NCBI RefSeq assembly: GCF_900187565.1
Contig: NZ_FYED01000014.1
Span: 1-64,000, forward strand
DNA: 64,000 nucleotides
DNA from: Pseudomonas sp. Irchel 3A7
GTDB taxonomy: Bacteria; Pseudomonadota; Gammaproteobacteria; Pseudomonadales; Pseudomonadaceae
Direction: 5' to 3'
Shown: positions 8,903 to 16,963 of the stretch, piece after piece
Layout: the number at the start of each line of letters is the position of its first letter
How positions within the stretch are numbered: the stretch's first letter is position 1
Translations under genes and position numbers: made by a program
Notes under the pieces: generated by a model
Told to the model about the DNA's origin: nothing
Databases searched by the model: none
What the model saw: only the letters and a program-made list of their open reading frames with translations

Positions 8903-9430
8903 ATGCCCGCACTTCAGATTAGCGCCCGTCAGTTGTCTGCGACGAGTATTCAGCACAATCCTTCAACCATGCTTATGGTCGCGGTGGCGAACATTGCTCA
9001 GCCGGAGCAGGGCATAGAGATAATCAAACGCTTCTCCGGCCAACAACTGATCGACCTGTTCAACGAAATGGATCGGCCTGATTCAGATAAGGCCATCGTT
9101 GGTGTCCTGCTGGCAATACCTCCAAAACTTAACGGCTCTCCGCGGTGGATCGCTGAGAATGTCTTTGATTTTGGCCGAGTCGAGCTAGGGTTAGCGGATG
9201 GCGCTTGCTTAGATACATACGCCTACCGCCTTGCTTCAAAATCTGTATTCAGAGACAACGAAAAGGTCGACCCTACAGATATCCTGGGCTGGAGATCACT
9301 CTATAAAACGTCCAATGCGGATGGTGACGTTGATCCAGAGCTTGTCGCCCATCAAACCTGGTTGTCTATCGTCATCACTCGAATGGTCAACGCAGTAAAT
9401 CTACCTGATGAGGAGGATGCCTCTGAGTAG
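8903..9430 (+). CDS. Unknown protein divergent from an Xre regulator
   Basis: A 175-residue soluble protein that I cannot place in a family. Visible features are a GIEIIKRFSGQQLIDLFNEM helix pair, a GVLLAIPPKLNGSPRWIAEN segment, FDFGRVELGLADGACLDTYA, and an acidic C-terminus (NLPDEEDASE). No signal peptide or membrane segment. It starts with ATG 32 bases after the palindrome shared with the Xre gene, so it is probably repressed by that protein. No nuclease or transferase motif is visible. It could be one member of a toxin-antitoxin-like or stress-induced pair. Confidence 0.6.
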   Translation: MPALQISARQLSATSIQHNPSTMLMVAVANIAQPEQGIEIIKRFSGQQLIDLFNEMDRPDSDKAIVGVLLAIPPKLNGSPRWIAENVFDFGRVELGLADGACLDTYAYRLASKSVFRDNEKVDPTDILGWRSLYKTSNADGDVDPELVAHQTWLSIVITRMVNAVNLPDEEDASE

Positions 9431-9621
9431 TTGTCGGCTCTCCATTGGTACCGTAGCTCAATTCCAAAGGAGACCTTTTTGCAGATCAAACCGGGTCGGA
9501 GGGTACGGATACCTCTGGCTTTCAAACTTATGGACTTCGACGCTAATCATCGCTGCCTGCGATAGGCCAAGACGAGCGACGACGAAGCCCCCTTACCCAA
9601 CAGTGTTCACGAGAGACGGCC

Positions 9622-9795
9622 ATGAAAGGAAGACGCAAAGTCAAAACGTCTAAGTGGTTTTTAAAGGCTCAATTTGAGGCCGAAGCTCAGCGCATGATGG
9701 CAAATAGATCTAATGACGCTGCACATAGATTTCTTGATGCGGCCTTGCAATTCGGAATAGAACATGAACCTATTGGGCGCCTTGCGGGTGGCTAG
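9622..9795 (+). CDS. Small basic hypothetical protein (57 residues)
   Basis: An ATG at 9622 opens a frame starting MKGRRKVKTSKWFLKAQFEA, then EAQRMMANRSNDAAHRFLDA, and ending GRLAGG. The N-terminus is strongly basic and the rest helical, which could suit nucleic-acid binding. It follows the unknown gene by 190 bases on the same strand. A GAGAGACGG stretch lies just upstream of the ATG. Family unknown. Confidence 0.4.
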   Translation: MKGRRKVKTSKWFLKAQFEAEAQRMMANRSNDAAHRFLDAALQFGIEHEPIGRLAGG

Positions 9796-9959
9796 CATAA
9801 CCCTAATGCTCAAGGTGACCGCGGCTCCAATCGCCTACTTTCGACGCATTACATGTGGTCAGATAATGACCCCTGGATGCATAGACAAATCTGAATCGCC
9901 TAGCTGACAGCCTAACCCTCATCAAGCGCCCCAGTATTTCTTCCGATATTGAGAGCCCC

Positions 9960-10790
9960 ATGCACAAATCAGATCTTCCAATGCTGCTCACTCAGACTAT
10001 CGAGGTCGTTATCCGCGCGGGACAGCTACTTATTGAGGAATGGGCGAGGGTAAATGGACCGCGAGGGAAGGGGGATAAAGCCATAGTAGACATAGAAATC
10101 GAACGCGTTCTATGCCAGCAACTTCTAGGACTTTTTTCTTGTGACTTCTGGGGCGAGGAAACCGGACATAGCCTCACGGGACATTCCTGGTGTTGGGTCG
10201 TCGATCCTAATGACGGCACGAGTGATTTTCTCAAAGGTCTCAAAGGGTCTGCCATTTCTGTCGGCCTTCTGCATAAGCAAATTCCGGTATTGGGGGTGGT
10301 CTACGCACCAGTCACTGTTGAGGGCTCGCCTGATTGCATCGCCTGGTCTGAGGGACTACCCAATTTGTTACGCAATGGACAGCCAGTGGCAAGAAAACTC
10401 TCTGGACTGGCGTTGTCGAGCAACTCCTACGTGATGGTGAGTGCAGCCGCGATTTTCAAGCCAGAGATCAATCGTGAGCTTTGCACCCCCAGCAATTTTG
10501 TTGCGATGTCCTCAATTGCCTATAGGCTTGCAAAAGTCGCCGCAGGAGATGGCGTCTGCGGAGTTTCTCTGTACGCGGTTTCTGCACATGACGTCGTTGC
10601 AGGACACGCGTTGTTGCGAGGTGCGGGTGGCATTTTGCTCAATGAAAATGGTGAGTCAATTTGCTATGTAACAGAAGCAAAAATGCAGACGGTCTCAAGA
10701 CGCTGCTTCGGGGGATCAGAGATGGCGTGTCGGACATTGCTGGCTCGAGATTGGAATCGAATTTTCACAGCGAAGGAGAGCCATGCTTAA
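9960..10790 (+). CDS. Inositol-monophosphatase/CysQ-superfamily phosphatase
   Basis: A 276-residue protein with the Mg-dependent phosphatase signature: FWGEET (the EE metal ligands, residues about 61-66), WVVDPNDGTSDF (family DPxDGT), and a C-terminal HDVVAGHALLRGAGG that stands where most members have WDxAAG. Members hydrolyse inositol phosphates or 3'-phosphoadenosine phosphates. The Asn in DPNDGT and His in place of Trp mark it as a divergent subgroup, so the substrate is uncertain. It starts at the ATG at 9960; another in-frame ATG lies at 9981. It stands alone in the decayed region yet is intact. Confidence 0.75.
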   Translation: MHKSDLPMLLTQTIEVVIRAGQLLIEEWARVNGPRGKGDKAIVDIEIERVLCQQLLGLFSCDFWGEETGHSLTGHSWCWVVDPNDGTSDFLKGLKGSAISVGLLHKQIPVLGVVYAPVTVEGSPDCIAWSEGLPNLLRNGQPVARKLSGLALSSNSYVMVSAAAIFKPEINRELCTPSNFVAMSSIAYRLAKVAAGDGVCGVSLYAVSAHDVVAGHALLRGAGGILLNENGESICYVTEAKMQTVSRRCFGGSEMACRTLLARDWNRIFTAKESHA

Positions 10791-10978
10791 ACGTAATCAT
10801 TCAATTTGGCGTTTATAATCAAGCCATAGCAATGTTGACGCCTGGCGCGTCAGGCACTTCGCTCGCTGCTCACCAGATGCGCGTTTCGTGCGGCAGGAGA
10901 ATTCACTCTCTCCCAGATCGATGGGGCGTTCAAATGCTCTGTAAAATAACCACCTGAGCCAATTGGATCAGGTATGAG

Positions 10979-11311
10979 TCATTTTTGCATTGAGTTGGTG
11001 CGCTTAGGAGATGTACATGTCAAGTCATCGTGACATCGTGTCAATGCGTCGTGACAGATGGGGGCAGGCATCAAAGTGCGTTCCGGGCCAGCCAGTGCTT
11101 CCAGGTAATCGATGATCAGCGTGGAATCCATCAACACTTGACCGTCATCCAGCACCAGGGTGGGGGCCTTGACCACCGGGTTGATTTGCCGGAACTGTTC
11201 GAACGTCCTGAACACCGACACCGATTCGTGCTCCAGGGCAATGCCCAGGCGTTTGGCAGAAATGGCGACGCGTCGCACATAGGGCGAATCCAGCATGCCG
11301 ATCAGTTTCAT
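10979..11311 (-). pseudogene. Truncated glutathione S-transferase
   Basis: From the ATG at 11311 the N-terminal thioredoxin-like domain is normal: MKLIGMLDSPYVRRVAISAK, INPVVKAPTLVLDDGQVLMD, STLIIDYLEALAGPERTLMP. Shortly after, the sequence becomes random and ends at 110 residues; family members have about 200. The helical C-terminal domain that binds the electrophile is therefore missing. The start has a plausible ribosome site (AAGGAGCGG). It marks the right edge of the graveyard region. Confidence 0.75.
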
Positions 11312-11674
11312 TTAACCGCTCCTTGGGTTTGCCATTTCGGGAGGTACAACCTTAGCCGAGCCTGCGCGACCTGCAAAAGGGGGCCTGCTGCTCAGCCGTT
11401 TGTCTTCTATATACCTCCGCTGGATTGAATTTCTTGCTATAAACGCACTCCGATATCCGCCTGGATGCCTGCCATAGCGCATTTTCGAGGCCTTGTCGGA
11501 CAAATTCGCTGTCTTTTCAGTTGCTGAGGCCTCAAGTCGGCCTTAGACTGCCGCCCCTCGTAAATTGAGTGCCGGGTGGCGCTTGGAACAAACGGCGCCT
11601 TTCCGATGGCCTGCCCAGGTCCGCCGGAACGCTCCCTTATTCGCCTTAATGCACGTTTTTTTATAGAGATATCA
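11312..11674. other. Gap with no recognisable gene
   Basis: About 360 bases between the GST remnant and the DksA-like gene. I see no credible coding frame and no tRNA or clear hairpin terminator. It presumably holds both promoters. No A/T-rich dyad of the Zur-box type (TGTTATA...) is visible upstream of the DksA-like gene. Confidence 0.35.
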
Positions 11675-12079
11675 ATGACAAAGGACAAGTTGCTGGCCAT
11701 GCCGGCGGATGACTACATGAATGCCGAGCAACATGCTTTTTTCTCCGAGCTGTTGCAGAACATGAAAGTCGAAACCCATGAGCGCATCGAACAGAACCGC
11801 ATCGCCATCGAAAGCCTGGACACCCCGGCCGATCCGGCTGACGCGGCTTCCGTGGAAGAAGAGCGTACCTGGTTGGTAAACGCTATCGATCGCGACCAGC
11901 GCATGCTGCCTCAGTTGGAACAAGCCCTGGAACGTATCAAAGAAGACAGCTTCGGCTGGTGCGACGACAGCGGCGAGCCGATAGGCCTCAAGCGCCTGCT
12001 GATCAGCCCGACCACCAAGTACTGCATCGAAGCTCAAGAGCGTCACGAGCAGATCGACAAGCACCAGCGTCAGGCCTGA
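11675..12079 (+). CDS. DksA2-type transcription regulator (two-Cys zinc site)
   Basis: 134 residues with the DksA layout: a long coiled-coil hairpin with ADPAD at its tip (residues about 51-55), then the C-terminal globular part with GWCDDSGEPIGLKRLL and TTKYCIEAQE. Classical DksA has four zinc Cys (CxxC...CxxC). Here the second and fourth are Ser and Ala, the pattern of zinc-independent DksA2 that replaces DksA during zinc limitation with ppGpp at RNA polymerase. I chose the ATG at 11675; upstream in-frame codons encode an unconserved tail. A REP pair follows the stop. The usual zinc-dependent DksA should be elsewhere in the genome. Confidence 0.8.
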   Translation: MTKDKLLAMPADDYMNAEQHAFFSELLQNMKVETHERIEQNRIAIESLDTPADPADAASVEEERTWLVNAIDRDQRMLPQLEQALERIKEDSFGWCDDSGEPIGLKRLLISPTTKYCIEAQERHEQIDKHQRQA

Positions 12080-12096
12080 TTCGTCAGCGCCCCCAT

Positions 12097-12156
12097 CGCG
12101 GGCAAGCCAGCTCCCACAGGATTATCGTGAACCCTGTGGGAGCTGGCTTGCCCGCG
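12097..12156. repeat. Inverted REP pair (REPIN)
   Basis: CGCGGGCAAGCCAGCTCCCA and its inverted copy ending GCTTGCCCGCG flank a short spacer. It sits between convergent or tandem genes, as REPs do, and may act as a transcription or mRNA-stability element. Confidence 0.9.
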
Positions 12157-12288
12157 GTGCTTTTTGTCGTCCACGAAATCTTCTATTGATCTGCTGCAAC
12201 ATCCGCGACTAAAGGCTTATGGATAATGGCTTTTTAGTGGCGCTTAATGCGAAGACAACAATTAGAAGATTTTTTTGGGGTGACTACG

Positions 12289-13893
12289 ATGACGAGAGAA
12301 GGTTCTCTGGTGGCGGCAGTGCCTGCGCCTGTACTTTTGCCGAAAAACCGCTGGCTGACACCGACGTTGCAAAGCATCGCCCTGATGCTGTTGCTGTGTG
12401 GCATGACACTTGGCGGCTGGTCGCTTTACCTTGGCTTGCCAGTGGCCGTGTTGATTATCTGGCTGCCTCGCCTGCGCTCACGCGCAACGCCCGAATCCGT
12501 TCCTGCCGATACCTCCGGCGCCATCGCCGCGTTGACCCGCGATCTTTCCTACACCACCAGTCATAACGCGCTGTCCGCCGCCGGCGTGGCCTTTTCGGTC
12601 AAGCAACTGGCGGACAAGCTGCAATCGCAACTGGGTGCAGCAGCGCAAATCGTCGGCAACGCCGAAGTGATGATTGCCACCGAACAGGCCACCTCGACCC
12701 TCAGTCGCGAGGCGCTGAGCGCTGCAAGTGAGGCGCATCGCAGCGGCGCGGCCGGGCGAAGCGAGTTGATCGAGTCGATTTCGCGGATGCACCGACTCAG
12801 CGAACGGGCCAATAGCAGCCGTGAACTGATCGAAGCCCTGAGCCTGCGCAGCGACGATATCCAACGCGTGACCCTGGTCATTCAGTCCATCGCCAGCCAG
12901 ACCAACCTGTTGGCCCTGAACGCGGCGATCGAAGCGGCGCGGGCCGGGGAGCACGGGCGCGGTTTTGCGGTGGTGGCCGATGAGGTTCGCGGACTCGCCG
13001 CGCGCACGGCGACCGCGACCGGGGAAGTCGGTGAGATGGTGGCCGATATCCAGCAACGCACCGCGCAGGTGGTGGAGCAGATCCGCCAGCTGTCCAGTGA
13101 TCTCGACACCGGTGTCGAGCAGGTCGAGCACACCGGTCAGCATCTGGAAAACATCGCCCGCCTGGCGGCCAGCGTTGAAACCCAGGTCGGGGAAATCGCC
13201 CGCGGCGCCGAGACCAATCGCGAACAACTCGACAGCCTGTTCCACGCCATCGAACAGATGCGCAGTGACCTGGCCATCAGCGATCAACAAACCCGCCGCC
13301 TGGCCGAGGCGGCGGTGCAGATGGAAGGGCAGGCGGAAACCATCAGCGAGCGACTGGCCGAAGTCGGGCTGGACGATTATCACCAGCGGATCTACGACCT
13401 GGCGCGCGAAGGCGCGAGTCAGATTGCAGCGCGTTTCGAAGCGGACATCGACGCAGGCCGTGTCAGCCTCGACGATTTGTTCGACCGCAATTACCAGGCG
13501 ATCCCCGACACCAGCCCGGCCAAATACCAGACGCGTTTCGACCGCTACACCGATCAGGTCTTGCCGGCGATCCAGGAACCGCTGCTACCGCGTCATGAAG
13601 GCCTGGTGTTCGCGATTGCCTGCACCCAGCAGGGTTATGTGCCAACCCACAACAACGTCTTCAGCCAGCCGCTGACCGGTGATGTGCAGGTCGATACGTT
13701 GCAGAACCGCACCAAACGGAAATTCGCCGACCGCACCGGGATTCGCTGTGGCAGTCATCAGCAGGCGGTGTTGTTGCAGACTTACACCCGGGACACCGGG
13801 GAACTGATGCATGATTTGTCGGTGCCGATTGTGGTCAGGGGGCGGCATTGGGGTGGGTTGCGGTTGGGGTATAAGCCGCAGACGGTTCGCTAG
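12289..13893 (+). CDS. Methyl-accepting chemotaxis protein with a C-terminal sensory-like domain
   Basis: About 534 residues from the ATG at 12289, which has GGGGTGA upstream; an in-frame ATG at 12247 is less likely. Two membrane helices (LQSIALMLLLCGMTLGGWSL and LGLPVAVLIIWLP) lie back to back with almost no periplasmic loop and no HAMP domain. The cytoplasmic signalling hairpin is clear: SQTNLLALNAAIEAARAGEH, GRGFAVVADEVRGLA. After it come about 150 residues (YQAIPDTSPAKYQTRFDRYT, GYVPTHNNVFSQPLTGD, HWGGLRLGY) that look like a Cache/PAS-type ligand module placed after, not before, the signalling domain. It likely senses a cytoplasmic or redox cue; ligand unknown. Confidence 0.85.
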   Translation: MTREGSLVAAVPAPVLLPKNRWLTPTLQSIALMLLLCGMTLGGWSLYLGLPVAVLIIWLPRLRSRATPESVPADTSGAIAALTRDLSYTTSHNALSAAGVAFSVKQLADKLQSQLGAAAQIVGNAEVMIATEQATSTLSREALSAASEAHRSGAAGRSELIESISRMHRLSERANSSRELIEALSLRSDDIQRVTLVIQSIASQTNLLALNAAIEAARAGEHGRGFAVVADEVRGLAARTATATGEVGEMVADIQQRTAQVVEQIRQLSSDLDTGVEQVEHTGQHLENIARLAASVETQVGEIARGAETNREQLDSLFHAIEQMRSDLAISDQQTRRLAEAAVQMEGQAETISERLAEVGLDDYHQRIYDLAREGASQIAARFEADIDAGRVSLDDLFDRNYQAIPDTSPAKYQTRFDRYTDQVLPAIQEPLLPRHEGLVFAIACTQQGYVPTHNNVFSQPLTGDVQVDTLQNRTKRKFADRTGIRCGSHQQAVLLQTYTRDTGELMHDLSVPIVVRGRHWGGLRLGYKPQTVR

Positions 13894-13910
13894 GTTTTGG
13901 ATTTGGGTTG

Positions 13911-13968
13911 GTGTACATATCCGTTGATTTGGTAACGGCGACTAATGGTTTCGCCCTTACGGCGAGTC
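13911..13968. repeat. Dispersed intergenic repeat, copy 1
   Basis: GTGTACATATCC, a variable stretch, GGTAACGGCGACT and GGTTTCGCCCTTACGGCGAG form a core found again at 54445 and 58777 and in a degraded form near 40853. The following ~200 bases (CCAAAGTAACCAAAGCGCTT and onward) also resemble the other copies in design. Open frames across it begin MVSPLRRV in every copy but differ afterwards, so coding is doubtful. Confidence 0.7.
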
Positions 13969-14257
13969 ACTTTGGAAAAGCGCCAAAGTAACCAAAGCGC
14001 TTTCGCCCCTTTCGTTCGGTGCCTCGCTAATGCTCGGCATGCCCTCGCTCCGGTCCTGCTTCGTGGGCCCGCCGCCATCGGCCATCCATGGCCGGGGGCG
14101 GCTAACCCGGCATCCATGCCGGGTTGCCCACTGCGCAGAACCTGCGCTCGGCCTCTCGATGGGGCAGATCAAGATCAAAAGCCAGGGCAAGAGCCGACGC
14201 CAGAGCAAGAGCAGAAGCAGTCGGCACTTGCACAAAATTGTGGAAATACGCGGACCT

Positions 14258-14347
14258 GTGGGAGCGAGCCTGCTCGCGAAAGCAGTGTGTCATGCAGCAT
14301 AAATGTTGACTGATACAACCCTTTCGCGAGCAGGCTCGCTCCCACAG
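14258..14347. repeat. Inverted REP pair (REPIN)
   Basis: GTGGGAGCGAGCCTGCTCGC and its reverse complement face each other across about 40 bases. Short open frames here (CGSEPARE or LFASRLAPT-like peptides) are translations of the repeat, not genes. Confidence 0.9.
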
Positions 14348-14543
14348 TGGAATGAGCACATCTGCCAAAGCCAGGTCGGCTGTCAGGCCGCCTCGCTTTT
14401 GCCTTTGATCCAGGCGCCCCGTTAAACCACGAGATTGTTACGACTTCGACAACGGATCTCTACAAAGTCGTCGCTGTTTCCCCGGCATCGAACTCATTAC
14501 CCTACCTACATAGTTAGGTTGCTAACGGAGTTCGAAGCGCAAC

Positions 14544-14747
14544 ATGCAAAGCAGAGTCGATGTCGCGGTGATGATTGGCAGCGGTGTGCCCGCCAGTTTG
14601 CGAGCCTTGGGCCAGAGCGTGTGCTGGGTGGTGTTGTTGAACGGAGAACGCCGGGGTACGGCGTTCTCCAGTCGCGATGAAGCGGAGGAGTGCAAGGCTG
14701 CCTGGTTGGCGCAATTGAACGCCGAAATCCCGGACAGCCTGCATTGA
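14544..14747 (+). CDS. Small conserved-looking hypothetical protein
   Basis: 67 residues: MQSRVDVAVMIGSGVPASLR, then a hydrophobic strand VCWVVLLNGERRG and a helical end AEECKAAWLAQLNAEI. It has a cytoplasmic alpha/beta composition. It overlaps no other gene and is convergent with the DUF2789 gene 9 bases downstream. I do not recognise a family. Confidence 0.5.
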   Translation: MQSRVDVAVMIGSGVPASLRALGQSVCWVVLLNGERRGTAFSSRDEAEECKAAWLAQLNAEIPDSLH

Positions 14748-14756
14748 ACCGAGAGG

Positions 14757-14996
14757 TCAGTGCACCTGGTGCATGCGCAAGTTCAGGTCGTCGACCACCC
14801 GCGCCCAGTCGGCGTCTTCACGCAGTTGTTCTTTCAGGAAACCTGCCTGTTGCGGGGTCCAGAACTCGGCATCGATGAGTTTCTTGTCATCGGGCATCGG
14901 CGAGTGGCTGGCAATGAAATCGTCGATGGCTGTCTGGGTGGAATCCAGGCCGAGCTGGTCGAACAAACCTTTCAAGTCGTGGGTCGGTGACTCCAT
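14757..14996 (-). CDS. DUF2789 family protein
   Basis: 79 residues from the ATG at 14996, chosen because AAGGAG lies six bases before it. Sequence features SPTHDLKGLFDQLGLDST, FIASHSPMPDDKKLIDAEFW and TPQQAGFLKEQLREDADWAR match DUF2789, a small soluble family of unknown function common in gamma-proteobacteria. It is monocistronic and convergent with the small gene at 14544. Confidence 0.8.
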   Translation of the reverse strand: MESPTHDLKGLFDQLGLDSTQTAIDDFIASHSPMPDDKKLIDAEFWTPQQAGFLKEQLREDADWARVVDDLNLRMHQVH

Positions 14997-15129
14997 TTTC
15001 ATCTCCTTGCAGGGGCGAAGAGGGTTCGAGGTCTGAGCAACGGCTCCATTACTTCTGAGGGAGCCACGCTTCAGGAGTTCGAAAACTATATTCAAACGCA
15101 GGAGTGAGCATAGACCGCAAAACCGGGTA

Positions 15130-15360
15130 TCAGGCTTTCAATGCGCCGGCATCGACAGCCGCCTTGAGCTCCTTGGCGGACTCCTGGGCGGCGAGGGCAG
15201 CGATCTCCGTGGACTTGAACCAGCGGTCTTTTTCGACCTGGTGATAGCTCACGGTTTTCAGCGGTGGCTTGGCGCGCATGACAATCACGGCCTGGAACTC
15301 GCCGTCGACTTCTCTGGCTTCGCCCCGGATAAAAAACTCGCCGATATCAAATTCCGTCAC
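15130..15360 (-). CDS. Conserved hypothetical protein
   Basis: 76 residues: EFDIGEFFIRGEAREVDGEF, QAVIVMRAKPPLKTVSYHQV and a helical Ala-rich end (ALAAQESAKELKAAVDAG). The pattern of two beta strands then a helix suggests a small beta-barrel-like fold. A GGAAGGCC stretch precedes the ATG. No recognised domain. The region upstream contains only a promoter-sized gap. Confidence 0.55.
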   Translation of the reverse strand: MTEFDIGEFFIRGEAREVDGEFQAVIVMRAKPPLKTVSYHQVEKDRWFKSTEIAALAAQESAKELKAAVDAGALKA

Positions 15361-15522
15361 TTTGCGGCCTTCCCTTGGAAATATATTGTTGTGTTCAATG
15401 ACGCCCCGCGGTGACGGGACGCTATTGATTGGTCGGGCAGTATGGCAGCAGTTGCGGGCCGGCGGCTGAGTTAAGTCACCGGCATGACGAAACGTCTCTT
15501 TGAAGGAGCAAAGCGCGTCGTG

Positions 15523-15759
15523 TCAAATACGTGACTCGAGCGAGCGGGCGAGGGCGCAGGCTTCGTTATGATTGGCGCGGAAACCTCTTACATGCCCCGT
15601 GGAAATTTCTTTGATGTGGAAGAAGGCATTGCCAGCCAATATCACTTGAAACCTCGGAAAGACGGGGTATCGGGTTTGAGGTTCAGCGTGTGGGAACCCT
15701 TGCGAACGGGAAGTCGATGGAGCTGCCAAGGGATGATCGAAGTGAGTCAACGTGCACAT
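15523..15759 (-). CDS. Small hypothetical protein
   Basis: 78 residues from the ATG at 15759, with AAGGACTTCCT just upstream; an in-frame start at 15963 is less credible. The C-terminal half reads ILAGNAFFHIKEISTGHVRG then FRANHNEACALARSLE, which resembles a strand-helix unit seen in small Pseudomonas proteins of unknown function. No signal peptide. Family not identified. Confidence 0.5.
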   Translation of the reverse strand: MCTLTHFDHPLAAPSTSRSQGFPHAEPQTRYPVFPRFQVILAGNAFFHIKEISTGHVRGFRANHNEACALARSLESRI

Positions 15760-16192
15760 AGGAAGTCCTTTTCGTTGTTTTACCGACTTATGTACGTCGT
15801 TATGGGTAGTCTCGGCGAGCATGGCTGCTCTAGAATCACCCTCACTGGTGGGTGATCTGTGATTATCTAAAGCAATTTTTGCCTGGCGATATGTCGGAAA
15901 AGTGCTTTTTTTTTGAGAGTTTTTTCCCTGAAGTTGATAGTCCGTATTTCTCTGGCCGTACAAAGGGCGTTTTCCTTCAACCTTTGACGAATGCCAGGCA
16001 GGACGAGGCGAGCGGCGTCCAGTAGTCTGCTCAAGCCTCCGGATGGATGAGCCCTCTGCTCATTCAGGATCTCGACCCGGGTTTATCTGGCTTCACCCTC
16101 GGCATTGCCGCTTTTTTCGGCTGTGCGCATTTCAAGCGTGCGGCATCATTTACAGATGTGGGGATGGTTCCTTGGCAGTAAGTAATCTCGAT
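15760..16192. other. Gap with no firm gene
   Basis: About 430 bases. A T-rich tract (AAAGTGCTTTTTTTTTGAG) near 15900 could belong to a promoter. An in-frame N-terminal extension of the next gene reaches back to 16043 but has no conserved features. I see no RNA gene. Confidence 0.3.
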
Positions 16193-16642
16193 ATGCATGC
16201 TTTGTTCGTGCTGGGTGATTTGCGCGCAAAGCTGGTTAAACAGTTTCAGTCACGTTTCGTTTACATCACCGAACAGAACGCCGAAGGCATCTACGTCGCC
16301 GAAATCGACACCGAATCGGCGCTGGTGGTGGACGACAAGCCGGGGCTCAAACTCAAGGTCGGCGACCATTTCAGCGCCTCGGTCCTGCCGAGTCGCGAAG
16401 GCGGCAAGCTGGAAATCAAGTTCCGCGAAATCAAACTGACGGTCTACGGCCTGGGCGACTACGCCTTTGTGACCACCGCCGATGGCCAGGCGGTGATATT
16501 CAAGGAAGGTCACAGCGTGGTGACGGTGTTCGCCGCCCACCAGCAATTGCAGGAAGGCCTGACCAAGACGCTCAAGGCTGTGACCGCCAAGGCCGCCAAG
16601 TGGCGCAAAGGCGAACTGGTGATGTTCAAGGCCAGCGAGTGA
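16193..16642 (+). CDS. Conserved hypothetical protein, first of a gene pair
   Basis: About 149 residues from the ATG at 16193: MHALFVLGDLRAKLVKQFQS, TEQNAEGIYVAEIDTESALV, VGDHFSASVLPSREGGKLEI and a helical basic end. Strand-rich middle and no signal peptide suggest a small cytoplasmic protein. The start is uncertain because the frame is open to 16043. Its stop codon overlaps the next ATG by one base (TGATG), so the two are co-translated. Function unknown. Confidence 0.55.
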   Translation: MHALFVLGDLRAKLVKQFQSRFVYITEQNAEGIYVAEIDTESALVVDDKPGLKLKVGDHFSASVLPSREGGKLEIKFREIKLTVYGLGDYAFVTTADGQAVIFKEGHSVVTVFAAHQQLQEGLTKTLKAVTAKAAKWRKGELVMFKASE

Positions 16643-16845
16643 TGAACCTGACCCGCGCCGACTTCCACCAGCAGAATCAGGCCAGTGCCCAAGCCGAAGC
16701 CCTGAGGCTGTTCGAGCACAAGCCTGTTCTGCAGGGAGCCTGGCTGAATTGGGTGGCCTCACAGCTCTATGCATTGCGTCCGGCGGAGTACGCCAGCATG
16801 GTCAGACGAGAACTGGTGCTTTTGCAGGAAAATTCCGAAAATTAA
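16642..16845 (+). CDS. Small hypothetical protein, second of a gene pair
   Basis: 67 residues, helical: MNLTRADFHQQNQASAQAEA, LRLFEHKPVLQGAWLNWVAS, YASMVRRELVLLQENS. It starts inside the stop codon of the upstream gene, which implies coupled translation and a shared role. No known motif. Confidence 0.55.
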   Translation: MNLTRADFHQQNQASAQAEALRLFEHKPVLQGAWLNWVASQLYALRPAEYASMVRRELVLLQENSEN

Positions 16846-16963
16846 TCCGCGTCCCTCGAAAACAGGAACCTCTACTACAGTCAATTGACTGAAGTTTCAG
16901 AGGCTTTGCGGTCTTCTGCCTGGCCATCCTGCTATTGCTGTGATCAGCACGAGGTGCAAAAGC

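Noticed and set aside
13945..14313. Frame starting MVSPLRRV in the dispersed repeat
   Set aside because: Other copies diverge or change frame after the first ten codons, and the tail reads REP sequence.
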